NCBI GenBank assembly: GCA_910577075.1
Contig: CAJTKV010000002.1
Coordinates: 20,455 to 81,164, forward strand
Origin: an uncultured Bacilli bacterium
GTDB lineage: Bacteria; Bacillota_I; Bacilli_A; RF39; UBA660
Reading direction: 5' to 3'
DNA length: 60,710 nt
Both the position numbers and the translations under genes were made by a program. Position 1 is the stretch's first letter. Each line of letters begins with the position of its first letter. Under the pieces are notes generated by a model, which was not told the DNA's origin, did not search any database, and was given only the letters and a program-made list of their open reading frames with translations. Positions 10,111-19,485 of this stretch are shown one piece after another.

Positions 10111-10312
10111 ATTACAAACTAGAGTCGAAGAATTATTAGCTAAATGCCAAGAAGATGATCGCGAAAAGTATCTTCTAATAAAGATAATAATCTCTGATAA
10201 TGAGTGGTTAAGCAAAGTCGATGTCGATGATGCAATAAGCATTCTAATTGATCTAGAATATACCAAGGAAGAAGCCATGGATATATATATGAAATTGAAA
10301 GGTATAAATTGA
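10100..10312 (+). CDS. Small acidic helical protein
   Basis: 70 residues beginning MLDELQTRVEELLAKC, overlapping the preceding gene by 11 bases, with AGGG upstream inside it. The sequence looks like two or three amphipathic helices and carries no known motif. It ends with TGA four bases before the next start. It is kept as a gene because of coupling and a good start site. Confidence 0.6.
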   Translation: MLDELQTRVEELLAKCQEDDREKYLLIKIIISDNEWLSKVDVDDAISILIDLEYTKEEAMDIYMKLKGIN

Positions 10313-10316
10313 TAAT

Positions 10317-10688
10317 ATGGAAAAAGAATATCCAAGTATCTTAAGAGATACAATTGATTTTACAAGTGATACTGAAGTATGCAATATTGGTTATTATGAG
10401 GGCATATTTACCGATGGAAGACCAGTAAGAGTTGAAGTATGGTCATCCCATAATGTTGTTAATGCCACCATCTTCTTTTCGATAATCGATTTAGAAGAGA
10501 AGAGTGAAGAGGAAGTAAAAAATTTGCTTGTTAGTAATGAAATTATTGAACTTCGCGAAGATAATGCCTATGTAACTGAGTATGAAGATGCTAATGAAAA
10601 TATCTTCATATCTATTAATGTTGCTCTAGAAGAACATGATAGAGAGATAAATAAGTGTTTAGTACCTTTGAAAGATTATGTAATATAA
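10317..10688 (+). CDS. Hypothetical 123-residue protein
   Basis: Soluble alpha/beta protein with alternating hydrophobic strands (VCNIGYYEGIF, VRVEVWSSHNVVNATIFFSII) and an acidic C-terminal half. Not recognised. It follows the 70-residue gene after 4 bases and ends at a terminator, so it closes the transcription unit that starts at 8323. Confidence 0.6.
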   Translation: MEKEYPSILRDTIDFTSDTEVCNIGYYEGIFTDGRPVRVEVWSSHNVVNATIFFSIIDLEEKSEEEVKNLLVSNEIIELREDNAYVTEYEDANENIFISINVALEEHDREINKCLVPLKDYVI

Positions 10689-10708
10689 GGGACAAATTGT
10701 CCTTTTTT
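10687..10708 (+). terminator. Terminator closing the 8323-10688 unit
   Basis: GGACA/TGTCC stem with a three-base loop followed by six T residues, directly after the stop. Confidence 0.75.
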
Positions 10709-10710
10709 AT

Positions 10711-10739
10711 TTGACGGCCTAGATAATTTATGACATAAT
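10711..10739 (+). promoter_or_regulatory. Promoter for the Thr-rich membrane protein
   Basis: TTGACG, 17-base spacer, CATAAT preceded by TGA; immediately downstream of the previous terminator. Confidence 0.6.
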
Positions 10740-10776
10740 AAAATTAACTAATGGGGTTATAAAGGAACGTGAGTTT

Positions 10777-11607
10777 ATGAGCCGTAAAGAGCCAAAAATA
10801 TTTGAAGATGTAGATTCAAGTGAACAAACTATTAGACTAGTAAAAGATGTTCCCGTTGATGGCAATTCTAAAGAGACTAAAGAAGTAGATGTTTTAGCCG
10901 ATTTTAAAGATGAAGTTAAAGAGGAACCAAAGCCAACTAAAAATATAAAGGTTGTTGAAGTATCAGATGAAGAGGATATTCCTTTTGAACCAACAAGAGA
11001 ACTAAAAATAAAGCGCACTAATAGTTATAATGAAAATGATGAATATAGGGAAAAAGTTATCGTAGATCACAGTGAGAATTACGTTGGTGTAAAAAAGATT
11101 ATCATTGGTGATGAGACAACTACTTTGCCAGTATACAAGAAGCCTAAAAAGGATTTCCAAACGATTTTAAGAGATGTCTTCATTTACCTAATGATGGTTG
11201 CCATTGTATCTATTTTAGTAATTCTTTTATTAAAGTATTGTAATAAAGAGGATAAAGATACTTTACTAGATATTTCTACAAGTACGACGACCACAACGAC
11301 GATTACATCATCAGTACCTAGTACAGAAACGACGACGACACTAACGACGAATTCAGTGAAGACTGAGACAACGACGACGTCAAGCACCAAAAAACATGGT
11401 TTAGCTATTCCTCAAACGCCAAAACCAACTAAATCAACCAAGACAACGGCAAAGCCAAATAAACCAGCTGAAAAGCCAGCTGAAACACCAATTGGAACAA
11501 CAGAACCAACCGAGAAACCGACAACAACAGAGCCACCTACGGAACCATCTAAACCCGAAGAACCAACAACGACAAATCCACCCGATGAATCAGATAATCA
11601 AGGATAA
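10777..11607 (+). CDS. Single-pass membrane protein with Thr/Pro-rich outer stalk
   Basis: 276 residues: an acidic, low-complexity N-terminal half of about 130 residues, one transmembrane helix at about 131-152 (VFIYLMMVAIVSILVILLL), then a C-terminal region made almost only of Thr, Ser, Pro, Glu and Lys. With no cleavable signal and positive residues before the helix, the acidic part should be cytosolic and the Thr-rich part outside. Thr tracts are encoded by mixed acg/aca/acc codons. This resembles a wall-spanning stalk without a globular outer domain. Function unknown; the stop lies inside a terminator hairpin. Confidence 0.7.
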   Translation: MSRKEPKIFEDVDSSEQTIRLVKDVPVDGNSKETKEVDVLADFKDEVKEEPKPTKNIKVVEVSDEEDIPFEPTRELKIKRTNSYNENDEYREKVIVDHSENYVGVKKIIIGDETTTLPVYKKPKKDFQTILRDVFIYLMMVAIVSILVILLLKYCNKEDKDTLLDISTSTTTTTTITSSVPSTETTTTLTTNSVKTETTTTSSTKKHGLAIPQTPKPTKSTKTTAKPNKPAEKPAETPIGTTEPTEKPTTTEPPTEPSKPEEPTTTNPPDESDNQG

Positions 11608-11619
11608 TTCCTTGTTTTT
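11599..11619 (+). terminator. Terminator overlapping the stop of the Thr-rich gene
   Basis: CAAGGA/TCCTTG stem with a TAAT loop that contains the stop codon, followed by TTTTT. Confidence 0.75.
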
Positions 11620-11691
11620 CTTTACGTTAATATGTACTATAAAACTTAATATTTTCTCCTTTTTCATTTATAATATAGATAGGTGATACTT

Positions 11692-12441
11692 ATGGATTTT
11701 AAAGATATCTTAAATCGAAACATAGAAAAAGAGTTTGTCTCTCTAGGAAATAATGCTGAAGAAGAATTATTGATTGATATAAATAGATATCCATCAATTA
11801 TAATTACGGGAGAAACGGGAAGTGGAAAATCTATTCTTTTAGATCAAATAATTCTCCAACTAATTAATAAATATACTTCATTGGAATTAGGAATTATCCC
11901 GATTGATACATCGGGCGTCGAACTAAATTATTATAAGGAAAGTTCCTATACCCTATTTAATGCTATTAATGATGAAGAAAAATCCATCGTCGCATTAACT
12001 CGTGTTTTAAGAGAAGTTGAAAGACGCAAAGATTTATTAAAAGAACAGGGCGTTACGACAGTTAAAGAATATAATAAAGTTGCAACTTCTAAATTGCCTT
12101 TATTATTAGTCGCTATTGATGATGATAAACTATTATTGCGAAATCCTGATATGGAAAAACTCTTAAGTGGCATAATCAGCCAATTGACGGGATTAAACAT
12201 TCTATTTGTTCTAGCCACCAGTGATGTTCACAATAAATTCTTTGAACGAGATAATAACACTTTAGCATCTATATTGATAAGTTTTGATTATACTAATTCT
12301 CTTGAATCTAAAAAAGCCAATATAGAAGGTGCACAAGATTTGGCAATTGGTGAATTCTTAGCTCGCAAGGATGAAAAAGTCACCAAATATCGCAATTATG
12401 AATTTGATGATAATATTATCTTTGAAGTGCTATCTAAATAG
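11692..12441 (+). CDS. Minimal FtsK/SpoIIIE-like P-loop ATPase
   Basis: 249 residues forming one RecA-like domain. Walker A is GETGSGKS near residue 39 and Walker B is LLLVAIDDD near 140; the strand LGIIPIDTSGVEL between them follows FtsK/SpoIIIE topology. There are no transmembrane helices, no FHA or gamma domain and no second ATPase domain, so it is far smaller than FtsK or EssC. The ATG at 11692 is chosen because the in-frame GTG at 11683 lies within its own AGGTGAT ribosome binding site. Its target (DNA or protein) is unknown; it may be a soluble partner of the neighbouring membrane protein. Confidence 0.65.
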   Translation: MDFKDILNRNIEKEFVSLGNNAEEELLIDINRYPSIIITGETGSGKSILLDQIILQLINKYTSLELGIIPIDTSGVELNYYKESSYTLFNAINDEEKSIVALTRVLREVERRKDLLKEQGVTTVKEYNKVATSKLPLLLVAIDDDKLLLRNPDMEKLLSGIISQLTGLNILFVLATSDVHNKFFERDNNTLASILISFDYTNSLESKKANIEGAQDLAIGEFLARKDEKVTKYRNYEFDDNIIFEVLSK

Positions 12442-12449
12442 GTATAATT

Positions 12450-12896
12450 ATGCAGGATATATTAGGTGAATTGCTCAAAGAAACAGATTATCTTGATCCA
12501 TATTTAAGACAATTTTTAAAATATCTTAATGGCAAAGATATCCTTGTAATTGGCAATAATGTTGACTTTTTAAACAATAAATTAAAGACTAAGGGTTATA
12601 ATGTTGAAAACTTGGAAGTTTTGAACAGAGAAAATCCTTCTAAATATTCCGGAATCATTCTTTTTAACCATCTAAATAAACTAGATAATAATACTATTCC
12701 TAATTTTTTAGAAGATATTTCCAATATTATTCAAGATAATGGTTTAATATTTATAGTTATTCGCGTTAATAAAGATACCAACAACTATAATAAAGAGTAT
12801 TTAGATGTAGTTATGGAAAAAAATTATAATTTTATTGAAGAATTAAACAGCTACGAAAATCTCAAATTCTATATATATGAAAAAAAACACTGTTAA
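12450..12896 (+). CDS. Hypothetical Rossmann-like protein, possibly a degenerate methyltransferase fold
   Basis: 148 residues. The order of strands, GKDILVIGN, then NVENLEVL, then YSGIILFNHL, then NGLIFIVIRV, resembles a class I methyltransferase core, but the glycine-rich SAM loop is not present. It follows the FtsK-like gene by 8 bases with AGGTATAAT before the ATG. I would not call an activity. Confidence 0.45.
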   Translation: MQDILGELLKETDYLDPYLRQFLKYLNGKDILVIGNNVDFLNNKLKTKGYNVENLEVLNRENPSKYSGIILFNHLNKLDNNTIPNFLEDISNIIQDNGLIFIVIRVNKDTNNYNKEYLDVVMEKNYNFIEELNSYENLKFYIYEKKHC

Positions 12897-12945
12897 ATGC
12901 GTTTTTTTTTTGCTATAATAACTTTAGATAATAAGGAGGCATAGT

Positions 12946-14673
12946 ATGGATAACGCAACTGTTATTGCCAATGTTGAAACTCTTTTACCTAAAGAGACAA
13001 TTAATGGCAGATATATTCGTGGCCCAATAAACGTGCCTCTTAAGACCTTTTTAGAAGAAGTATTAGTTAATTTTATAAGTCCTGGATCGACAATTGATCA
13101 AGTTCTTAACTATATCGAAACTAAAGTTTTACCCGATGTTGTACCAGAGACTAAAGTAATTGATGTATCCATAGATTTTGGAGCGTTAGAAAATAAAGAT
13201 GTTCAATCAAGGGAAGAACCAAAAGATGCGTCTATTGAACAATTAGCTCCAATCGTGGAACTTGAACAGAATACTTTTATTCCTATTAATCCCTTGTTGG
13301 GAAAAGAATGCGTAGACGAATTTATCAAAAACTGCGTAGGTTTTGTTGCCACTGTTAGAACAAGTGAGGTAGTCGTTGTTGATACACGAGAATATTTATA
13401 TAGCAAAATAGCCTTCATGAATAGTGAACAAAAAATTCTCATTGGTGAAAGTTATAAAAGCATCGACGAAGTCTATAATATTTTATTAAATAATTCTTAT
13501 CGTCCAGCCACACTTGTTGATAAAACCGAATTATGTTCTTATTTAGCGGAACAATTAGAGCCAGAAGTTTTAGCTTCTACTATAAAAGAATTAAATATGA
13601 CTACTAGGGAGTATATTCTTGAGGTCATACCTAAGATGATGATTAATGCAACCGAAATAGCCATTTCAGGTAACATTGTATCCGTCGATAAGATTATCGA
13701 TCAAATGGCTAAAAAACAAAGAGAGATGCTTGAAAAAGAGCGTGAGAAAGAAAATAATGAACGCTTAGAAGAGTTTAATCGTACGGGAGAAAACCCTTCC
13801 TTATTAAGTGAAATAAAATTGGAACTTGATAAAGAAGATGCTATTGAAGTAACTGCTGAGATTCCTATTGTTTCATCATATTTAGTAACTCCCGAAGAAG
13901 TTGCAGCTTTAAGTGTGCTTCCAACAGATAGAATTTATGGCAATGATGATCTATATTATCAAAGTATGTTAAATAACTTAAAGCAAACTATCAGGGACAC
14001 AACAAATGAACATGATTTAACAACAAAAGAAAGCGGAAATAACAATTTTTCCTTTGAAGCAATAGCACAAGAGGCATTGCAGAAAATACCAACATTTGAA
14101 ATGCAACAGTTAATAAATTCTACATCTGAACTTATTGGAACCAAACGCAATGAACTTATAAAGGTATATAGCAATCAGGAAGAATACTGTGATGCAATTA
14201 TGATGGAAATCAGCACTATAACTCGCAAACTAGAATTAGTAGATAGCATAGATTCCTTCAGTGAAATCAAAAATCAAATAACCCGCCTAACAATTGATTT
14301 AGTTGCAAAAAATATTAAAGACATGCGTGTTAAACAGGCATTAGATGATTTAAATACAGCTTATCGACAGGCATTCACAAAATATAACCTAACGCAAAAT
14401 GATTTTGAAAAACAAAAAAATGGTGTTGTCGAAAAGATAAACAATCGTCTAAGTGATATAAGACGCAACTATGCTAGTTTAATATATATAAAGGATATTA
14501 GTAATTATCAAAGTATGGTAAATAGTACTAATTTAAATATTGAAGCATTAAAGGGAGAAATAGAGCAGGCAGTAAGCACTCACCTTTTAACAGAAGAAGA
14601 GGTTAATACTTACTATTATGAATTGAATAGATTAAATACATTAGGAACTGTAAAGAATAGATTGGGAACATAG
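12946..14673 (+). CDS. Large helical protein of unknown function
   Basis: 575 residues, soluble, no recognised domain. Residues about 1-90 hold a repeated-looking hydrophobic pattern, about 260-300 are a charged segment (KKQREMLEKEREKENNERLEEF), and about 350-575 look like long helices or coiled coils. It has its own TGC-TATAAT at 12914-12919 and a strong AAGGAGGCATAGT before the ATG. The next gene starts 8 bases after its stop, so the two form a pair. It may be a structural or scaffold component of the same system as the upstream genes. Confidence 0.6.
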   Translation: MDNATVIANVETLLPKETINGRYIRGPINVPLKTFLEEVLVNFISPGSTIDQVLNYIETKVLPDVVPETKVIDVSIDFGALENKDVQSREEPKDASIEQLAPIVELEQNTFIPINPLLGKECVDEFIKNCVGFVATVRTSEVVVVDTREYLYSKIAFMNSEQKILIGESYKSIDEVYNILLNNSYRPATLVDKTELCSYLAEQLEPEVLASTIKELNMTTREYILEVIPKMMINATEIAISGNIVSVDKIIDQMAKKQREMLEKEREKENNERLEEFNRTGENPSLLSEIKLELDKEDAIEVTAEIPIVSSYLVTPEEVAALSVLPTDRIYGNDDLYYQSMLNNLKQTIRDTTNEHDLTTKESGNNNFSFEAIAQEALQKIPTFEMQQLINSTSELIGTKRNELIKVYSNQEEYCDAIMMEISTITRKLELVDSIDSFSEIKNQITRLTIDLVAKNIKDMRVKQALDDLNTAYRQAFTKYNLTQNDFEKQKNGVVEKINNRLSDIRRNYASLIYIKDISNYQSMVNSTNLNIEALKGEIEQAVSTHLLTEEEVNTYYYELNRLNTLGTVKNRLGT

Positions 14674-14681
14674 GTGATATT

Positions 14682-15092
14682 ATGACAGAAGAATTTAATG
14701 AATTATATAACATGTTATCTACAGATCGTGAAGATGTAAAAAATATTAAAGCCAACAGTGAAAAAGATATCAGTATGCTACTAGGAAGGGTTCGCTCTTA
14801 TATTGTTGACGATATTAACATGGAATCAGATTATAATTTAGATACTGATTATGAAAGATACAAGGTTGATAATATATTTTTAAATTATAATGTTCGTAAA
14901 GATATAACAGAATATAAAATAACTCTTCTACAATCATACTTACAAGATTTATTTATTGAAAAAAAATTCAATGAATATCGAAAACAAAAAGAAGAAGCAC
15001 TAAGTAAGACAGAATATCTAGAGTATATGCATAACACAACTGTACGATCAGATCGTATTGCTGCTTGGTATCAAGAATTTATGCAAAGATAG
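14682..15092 (+). CDS. Hypothetical 136-residue helical protein
   Basis: Acidic, helical protein with no recognised motif and no membrane segment. AGGTGATATT precedes its ATG and it follows the 575-residue gene by 8 bases. It is the last gene of the run that began at 2572; the terminator hairpin overlaps its final codons. Confidence 0.6.
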   Translation: MTEEFNELYNMLSTDREDVKNIKANSEKDISMLLGRVRSYIVDDINMESDYNLDTDYERYKVDNIFLNYNVRKDITEYKITLLQSYLQDLFIEKKFNEYRKQKEEALSKTEYLEYMHNTTVRSDRIAAWYQEFMQR

Positions 15093-15111
15093 TTTATCTA
15101 TCTTTTTTTAT
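15085..15111 (+). terminator. Terminator ending the 2572-15092 gene run
   Basis: AAAGATAG/CTATCTTT stem, TTTAT loop and a T tract. Confidence 0.85.
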
Positions 15112-15183
15112 TTGATGTAAGCTTCTTTAATAGTATTATTTCTCTAATTTTCTTTTTAATTGATAATAATATATTAATAAACA

Positions 15184-15212
15184 GTAAAAAAAGATTAGTT
15201 ATTAACTAATCT
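15184..15212 (-). terminator. Terminator of the GH25 gene (minus strand)
   Basis: Palindrome AGATTAGTTA/TAACTAATCT containing the TAG stop, followed on the minus strand by seven T residues. Confidence 0.8.
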
Positions 15213-16423
15213 AAATAATATATATCTAAATCAACATTACCCTTTATACCAGGAACCTTACCTTTATCACTAAACTGCCACATCACACCATTCTTGTGCA
15301 TCTCTGTTTCACTAGCATAATGAGCTTGCCATACTGGATAATCTTTTCTATTATTCCATATGTGATTCAAATAGTATTTTGAGGAATATAACATTGTCTC
15401 ATAACCATTTTTCTTTAATTCATCAGCAAATGCTTCAAAGTTCATATTTAAATCATGAATTGAAACATTATATTCTCTTATATATTGCCAATTTTCCCAA
15501 TCATATGCTATTGGAAAATCTAATTTCATACCGTTTAGATTTTTTACAACCCATTTAGCATGTTCGCGTGCCTTATCTTGATTTAGAGCTACACTGTAGA
15601 GATAAACTCCAACTTTCAATCCGGCATTCTTGGCATTTTCAATATTTTTTTGATAAAATGAATCCATCTCCAAATCCTTTTTCGATCCGGATTGTACGCC
15701 CATTCTCATCATAACAAACTCAACACCGGCATTTTTTACCTGTTCATAATCAATATCTCCTTGCCAGCGTGAGACATCAATGCCAATCATTGTATCATCA
15801 AATTTATATTTATTTATATATTCTTGAATATTATATTGCGGTTCACTTGGCGTTGGATTATTGGTCGTTGGTTTCTTAGTTGTCGTACTTGTTGGCTTTT
15901 TAACTTCTGCAACCACCTTAACAGTTAAATTTCTAGAAGTTTCATTATTTGCTTCATCACTAAAAATATACTTAACACTGTAATTACCTATTTTATTGAT
16001 ATCGTATTCTCCTTCAATACGACATTTTGGTTCGCGGTCATAATTGTCGATGAAATTAGCTCCTTCACAGGGGTCAAATTCTGCATCCTTAACAACTGTT
16101 TTTGATGAAGGCGCACTCAAGACAAAGGGCGATTCATTATCACTTAATTCATAAGTTATATCAAACTTATAAGTTCTCTTTTTAAACTTATAATCCAAAG
16201 TAACTGTATGATTACCTGTCTTATCATTCACGACGTACTCATCCTTATTTAATATTTCAACATTGGTATCTTTTACTAAATCCGCCATTTTTATATCTTC
16301 AAATACTAAATAACTATTTTTATTTAAATTTATATAGGCATCTTCGGGCATTTCATACTTGTCATAGCCACATCCTGTTAATAAACTAGTAGTTATTAAC
16401 AATAACATAATTTTTTTCTTCAT
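15206..16423 (-). CDS. GH25 muramidase lipoprotein with an Ig-like (DUF5011-type) domain
   Basis: 405 residues. A lipoprotein signal (MKKKIMLLLITTSLLTGC) ends at the lipobox Cys18. Residues about 100-165 form an Ig-like domain (KTVVKDAEFDPCEGANFIDNY then IGNYSVKY), then a Thr/Pro linker, then a GH25 domain from about 211 with GIDVSRWQGDIDY and the catalytic DWENW. It should be anchored to the outer membrane face and cut peptidoglycan glycan strands. I chose 16423 rather than upstream in-frame ATGs because a TATAAT box overlaps them. The gene points away from its neighbours and stands alone. Confidence 0.88.
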   Translation of the reverse strand: MKKKIMLLLITTSLLTGCGYDKYEMPEDAYINLNKNSYLVFEDIKMADLVKDTNVEILNKDEYVVNDKTGNHTVTLDYKFKKRTYKFDITYELSDNESPFVLSAPSSKTVVKDAEFDPCEGANFIDNYDREPKCRIEGEYDINKIGNYSVKYIFSDEANNETSRNLTVKVVAEVKKPTSTTTKKPTTNNPTPSEPQYNIQEYINKYKFDDTMIGIDVSRWQGDIDYEQVKNAGVEFVMMRMGVQSGSKKDLEMDSFYQKNIENAKNAGLKVGVYLYSVALNQDKAREHAKWVVKNLNGMKLDFPIAYDWENWQYIREYNVSIHDLNMNFEAFADELKKNGYETMLYSSKYYLNHIWNNRKDYPVWQAHYASETEMHKNGVMWQFSDKGKVPGIKGNVDLDIYYLD

Positions 16424-16495
16424 AAACATCACTAAGTCCATTATATAATAAATTTTCAAATTATGATATAATTATTAAGCGAAAGGTGAGGTTTT

Positions 16496-17071
16496 ATGGC
16501 AACACAAAAAGAGGATTTTAAATGTCCTAATTGTAAAAAGAAAAATCGCATAAAGATAAAAAGAGAAGTAACAAGTAAAGATATTGATAAAATAATTGAT
16601 CGCTCCCTTTTCAAAGTAAAATGCCTTGCCTGTGGCGAAACTGTAACTGTTGATTATCCAATCAAAGTTGTAGATAAAGATTTCGTTATTTATTATACAC
16701 CATGTTCATCCGCGGAAATAGAGGATGAATTTCATGAATACATGCGTGTATGTGATACGTTTGATGATTTTAAAGAAAAATTGCTTATCATGCAGGATTC
16801 TTTAAATGACGTAATTATTGAATTAACCAAAGATTACTTAGTATCTACATTAGATGAAAAAATAAAAAAGGAGATAAGGGATATAAGATATGATGGCAAT
16901 AATGCTGAACACCTTATATTCTATTTAATTGGTGCTAATCAAAGTGTTGGATGCAATAAAGAAATCTATCAAAAATTATTGAAGAAGTTTAAGATAAAGA
17001 AAATCCAAAAATGTGTAAATATTGATCATCAGACTTATAGAAAATACTTGAAAAAGAGGTTATTAAAATGA
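16496..17071 (+). CDS. CpXC-domain zinc protein
   Basis: 191 residues. N-terminal CPNCKKK (Cys10, Cys13) and CLACGE about 40 residues later form a four-Cys zinc site of the CpXC type; the rest is helical. It is preceded by TGA-TATAAT at 16467-16472 and GAAAGGTGAGG. Its TGA stop overlaps the ATG of the ABC-F gene by four bases, so both are on one transcript. No precise role is known for CpXC proteins. Confidence 0.7.
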   Translation: MATQKEDFKCPNCKKKNRIKIKREVTSKDIDKIIDRSLFKVKCLACGETVTVDYPIKVVDKDFVIYYTPCSSAEIEDEFHEYMRVCDTFDDFKEKLLIMQDSLNDVIIELTKDYLVSTLDEKIKKEIRDIRYDGNNAEHLIFYLIGANQSVGCNKEIYQKLLKKFKIKKIQKCVNIDHQTYRKYLKKRLLK

Positions 17072-18951
17072 ATATAAGTATAAAAAATGCATCTGTTACT
17101 CTATCGGGAACCACAATTCTCGAATATGTTAATTTTGATATTAAAGATCATGATCATATTGCCATAGTTGGTCGAAACGGAGCTGGCAAGACGACTCTTT
17201 TGAAGGCCATAATAGATAACGAAATGTTTGATGAGGGTATCGGTGAAGAAAAATTTCAAATTACCAAACTGGGAAAATATAATGTTGGCTATCTCCGCCA
17301 AATAGAATTTGAAAATGAAAATACAACTCTCCTTGATGAAGTTAGAAAATCCTTTAAAGATCTAATTACTATAGAGGAAAAGATAAACGATTACGTTGCC
17401 AATATTAAAGAAAATAGCAGTGAAAAATACATTGCTGAATATACAGAATTACAAGAGAGATTTAAATTACTTGGAGGATACTCATATAAGAAGGAATATG
17501 AAGTAATGCTCAATAAATTTGGTTTTACTGAAGAAGATAAAGCTAAACCCATTTCGGAATTCTCTGGAGGCCAACGCACCAAAATAGCCTTTATTAAACT
17601 TCTTTTATCAAAGCCTGATTTGCTTATTTTAGATGAACCAACTAATCATTTAGATATTGAAACTATCGAGTGGCTTGAAGGATACTTGAAAAAATATAAA
17701 GGAGCAATCATTATTGTCTCTCATGATCGAATGTTTATTGATAATATTGCCAATATTATATACGATATAGAATATGGTCGTACTACTAGGTATGTCGGTA
17801 ATTACGAATACTATGAAAGAGAAAAACAACTTAACTACGAGAAAATGTTATACGATTATGAATTTCAACAAAAGGAGATTAAACGCCTAAGAGGCATCTA
17901 TGAAAGATTTAGATTTAAGCCATCTAAGGCTTCTCTTGCCATGTCGCGTCTTCACCAAATTGAGAAAATGGATATCATAGAAAAGCCCAATAAAATAGAT
18001 ATGCGCGTGTTTAAGACCAATCTAAGTGAGATTGAACCATCTGTTAAAAAAGTATTAATAGCCGAGGATTTAGTCATCGGTTACGATACTCCTCTTGCCA
18101 CCATTAACCTTGAAATTATGCGTGGTAAAAAAATCGGGGTAATTGGCAAAAATGGAATAGGAAAATCAACTCTTTTGAAAACTTTAAATGGACTTATTCA
18201 ACCATTATCAGGAAATGTCAGTTATGGATTAAAAGTTAATCCTGGCTATTTTGATCAGAGTCTTGCTATGATTGATTCCCATAAAACAGTTTTAGAGGAA
18301 TTTAGAAGTCATCTGCCAAAATTGACCGAACAAGAGGCTAGAAGTGCCTTAGGATCTTTTCTCTTTAAAGGAGAAGATGTATTTAAAACCATAAATGTCT
18401 TATCAGGTGGTGAAAAGGTTCGCCTTCAGTTATGTGAAATCCTTTACAATAAGCCCAATTTTCTAATTCTTGATGAGCCAACTAATCATATGGATATTGT
18501 TGGAAAAGAACACTTAGAAAATATTCTATCCGAATATGAAGGAACAATCATATTTGTCTCCCATGATCGTTATTTTGTTAAAAAAATCGCCAATGAATTA
18601 CTCGTCTTTGATGACGATGGCGTAAATTACTATCCATATGGCTATGAAGAATATATGAATAAAACGAGCAATGAAGAGAAAAAAGAACTAGAAGAGGAAA
18701 AAAAGAAAGAGATTAAAAAAGAAGTTAAAAAAGTTAATACCTATGACGCTCGTAAGACATTAAACAAAATAGAAAACGAGATTATTAAACTAGAGACAAA
18801 GATTAAAGAGTACAACAGTGAACTATTTAAAAGTGATGTTTATAACGACTTTAATAAAAGTGCCTCTATCAATTCTAAAATAGAAGAACTTAATAAAGAG
18901 TTAATAATCAAAAATGAAGAATGGGAAAAGCTAATTGAAGAATTAACATAA
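17068..18951 (+). CDS. ABC-F family ATPase
   Basis: 627 residues with two ATPase domains and no membrane part. First domain: GRNGAGKTT, then SGGQRTK and LILDEPTNHLD. Second domain: GKNGIGKST, then SGGEKVR and LILDEPTNHMD. A linker with the charged helix YEFQQKEIKRLRGIYERFR lies between them and a coiled coil occupies about 545-627. ABC-F proteins bind the ribosomal E-site and act as translation factors or, in some branches, give antibiotic resistance. The organisation fits the Uup/EttA-like housekeeping side as well as resistance types, and I cannot separate them by eye. Confidence 0.88.
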   Translation: MNISIKNASVTLSGTTILEYVNFDIKDHDHIAIVGRNGAGKTTLLKAIIDNEMFDEGIGEEKFQITKLGKYNVGYLRQIEFENENTTLLDEVRKSFKDLITIEEKINDYVANIKENSSEKYIAEYTELQERFKLLGGYSYKKEYEVMLNKFGFTEEDKAKPISEFSGGQRTKIAFIKLLLSKPDLLILDEPTNHLDIETIEWLEGYLKKYKGAIIIVSHDRMFIDNIANIIYDIEYGRTTRYVGNYEYYEREKQLNYEKMLYDYEFQQKEIKRLRGIYERFRFKPSKASLAMSRLHQIEKMDIIEKPNKIDMRVFKTNLSEIEPSVKKVLIAEDLVIGYDTPLATINLEIMRGKKIGVIGKNGIGKSTLLKTLNGLIQPLSGNVSYGLKVNPGYFDQSLAMIDSHKTVLEEFRSHLPKLTEQEARSALGSFLFKGEDVFKTINVLSGGEKVRLQLCEILYNKPNFLILDEPTNHMDIVGKEHLENILSEYEGTIIFVSHDRYFVKKIANELLVFDDDGVNYYPYGYEEYMNKTSNEEKKELEEEKKKEIKKEVKKVNTYDARKTLNKIENEIIKLETKIKEYNSELFKSDVYNDFNKSASINSKIEELNKELIIKNEEWEKLIEELT

Positions 18952-18953
18952 AA

Positions 18954-18977
18954 GAGGATACATTAATTTGTATCCTC
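18954..18977. terminator. Hairpin between convergent ABC-F and coat-protein genes
   Basis: GAGGATACA/TGTATCCTC, 9-bp stem with a TTAATT loop; T-rich on both sides, so probably bidirectional. Confidence 0.65.
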
Positions 18978-19211
18978 ATTTAATTTATCATAAAGTTTTA
19001 AAACTTCTGTTTCTTTTACATTTTGAACATTGTAATATCCATCATCTTTCATCGTTTGATATAAAGTATCTTGCATATTTAATGTATCACTTAATCCATT
19101 CTCCATTAAGCTGCGAACCTTTTTGTTGCTCGATTCCACTGTTCCATTTTCATAAAGAGTGATTAAACTTTTAGTTAAAGTTAAGACATTTTCTAATGTA
19201 TATTTATCCAT
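18963..19211 (-). CDS. CotF-like spore coat family protein (C-terminal half type)
   Basis: 82 residues. The pattern LTKSLITLYENGTVESSNKKVR followed by MQDTLYQTMKDDGYY matches the coat F family, in which a helix pair around the conserved GT-E-S and the M-x-D-GYY motif is typical. GGAGGCG precedes the ATG, and the start overlaps the stop of the upstream gene by one base. In clostridia such short CotF-like genes often come in pairs, as here. It may be a spore coat component, or in a non-spore-former a general surface or stress protein. Confidence 0.7.
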   Translation of the reverse strand: MDKYTLENVLTLTKSLITLYENGTVESSNKKVRSLMENGLSDTLNMQDTLYQTMKDDGYYNVQNVKETEVLKLYDKLNEDTN

Positions 19212-19396
19212 TATTTATTCGCCTCCAATAATTTTAATATCTTTTTATTTAAATTCTCATAATTAGATAACTGATCTTCTAATAAAGAACAGTATTCTTC
19301 ATTACTTACTTCTTCCATTGATTTACTGATAATACTTATCATTAATAATTCATGATTATATATATCTTCTAAATAATTTAATTCTTTTTGACTCAT
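19211..19396 (-). CDS. CotF-like partner protein
   Basis: 61 residues beginning MSQKELNYLEDIYNHELLMIS, a small helical protein resembling the N-terminal part of CotF-type coat proteins. I start it at 19396, where AGGAGATG lies 5 bases upstream; the longer in-frame version from 19492 would overlap the divergent gene's start. It is coupled to the downstream coat-like gene. Confidence 0.6.
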   Translation of the reverse strand: MSQKELNYLEDIYNHELLMISIISKSMEEVSNEEYCSLLEDQLSNYENLNKKILKLLEANK

Positions 19397-19485
19397 AAAA
19401 TCATCTCCTGATCTTATTTTGTGAACTTTTAGTTTATTTATACCTGCAAATGTGTTATCATAGGGATTTATGAAAGAGGGAAAAT

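Noticed and set aside
11279..11400. acg-type codon runs in the Thr-rich gene as a phase-variable repeat
   Set aside because: Units are trinucleotides, so copy change keeps the frame, and codons are mixed rather than a pure tract.
12450..12896. SAM-dependent methyltransferase call
   Set aside because: Fold-like strand order only; the glycine-rich SAM loop is absent, so no activity is assigned.
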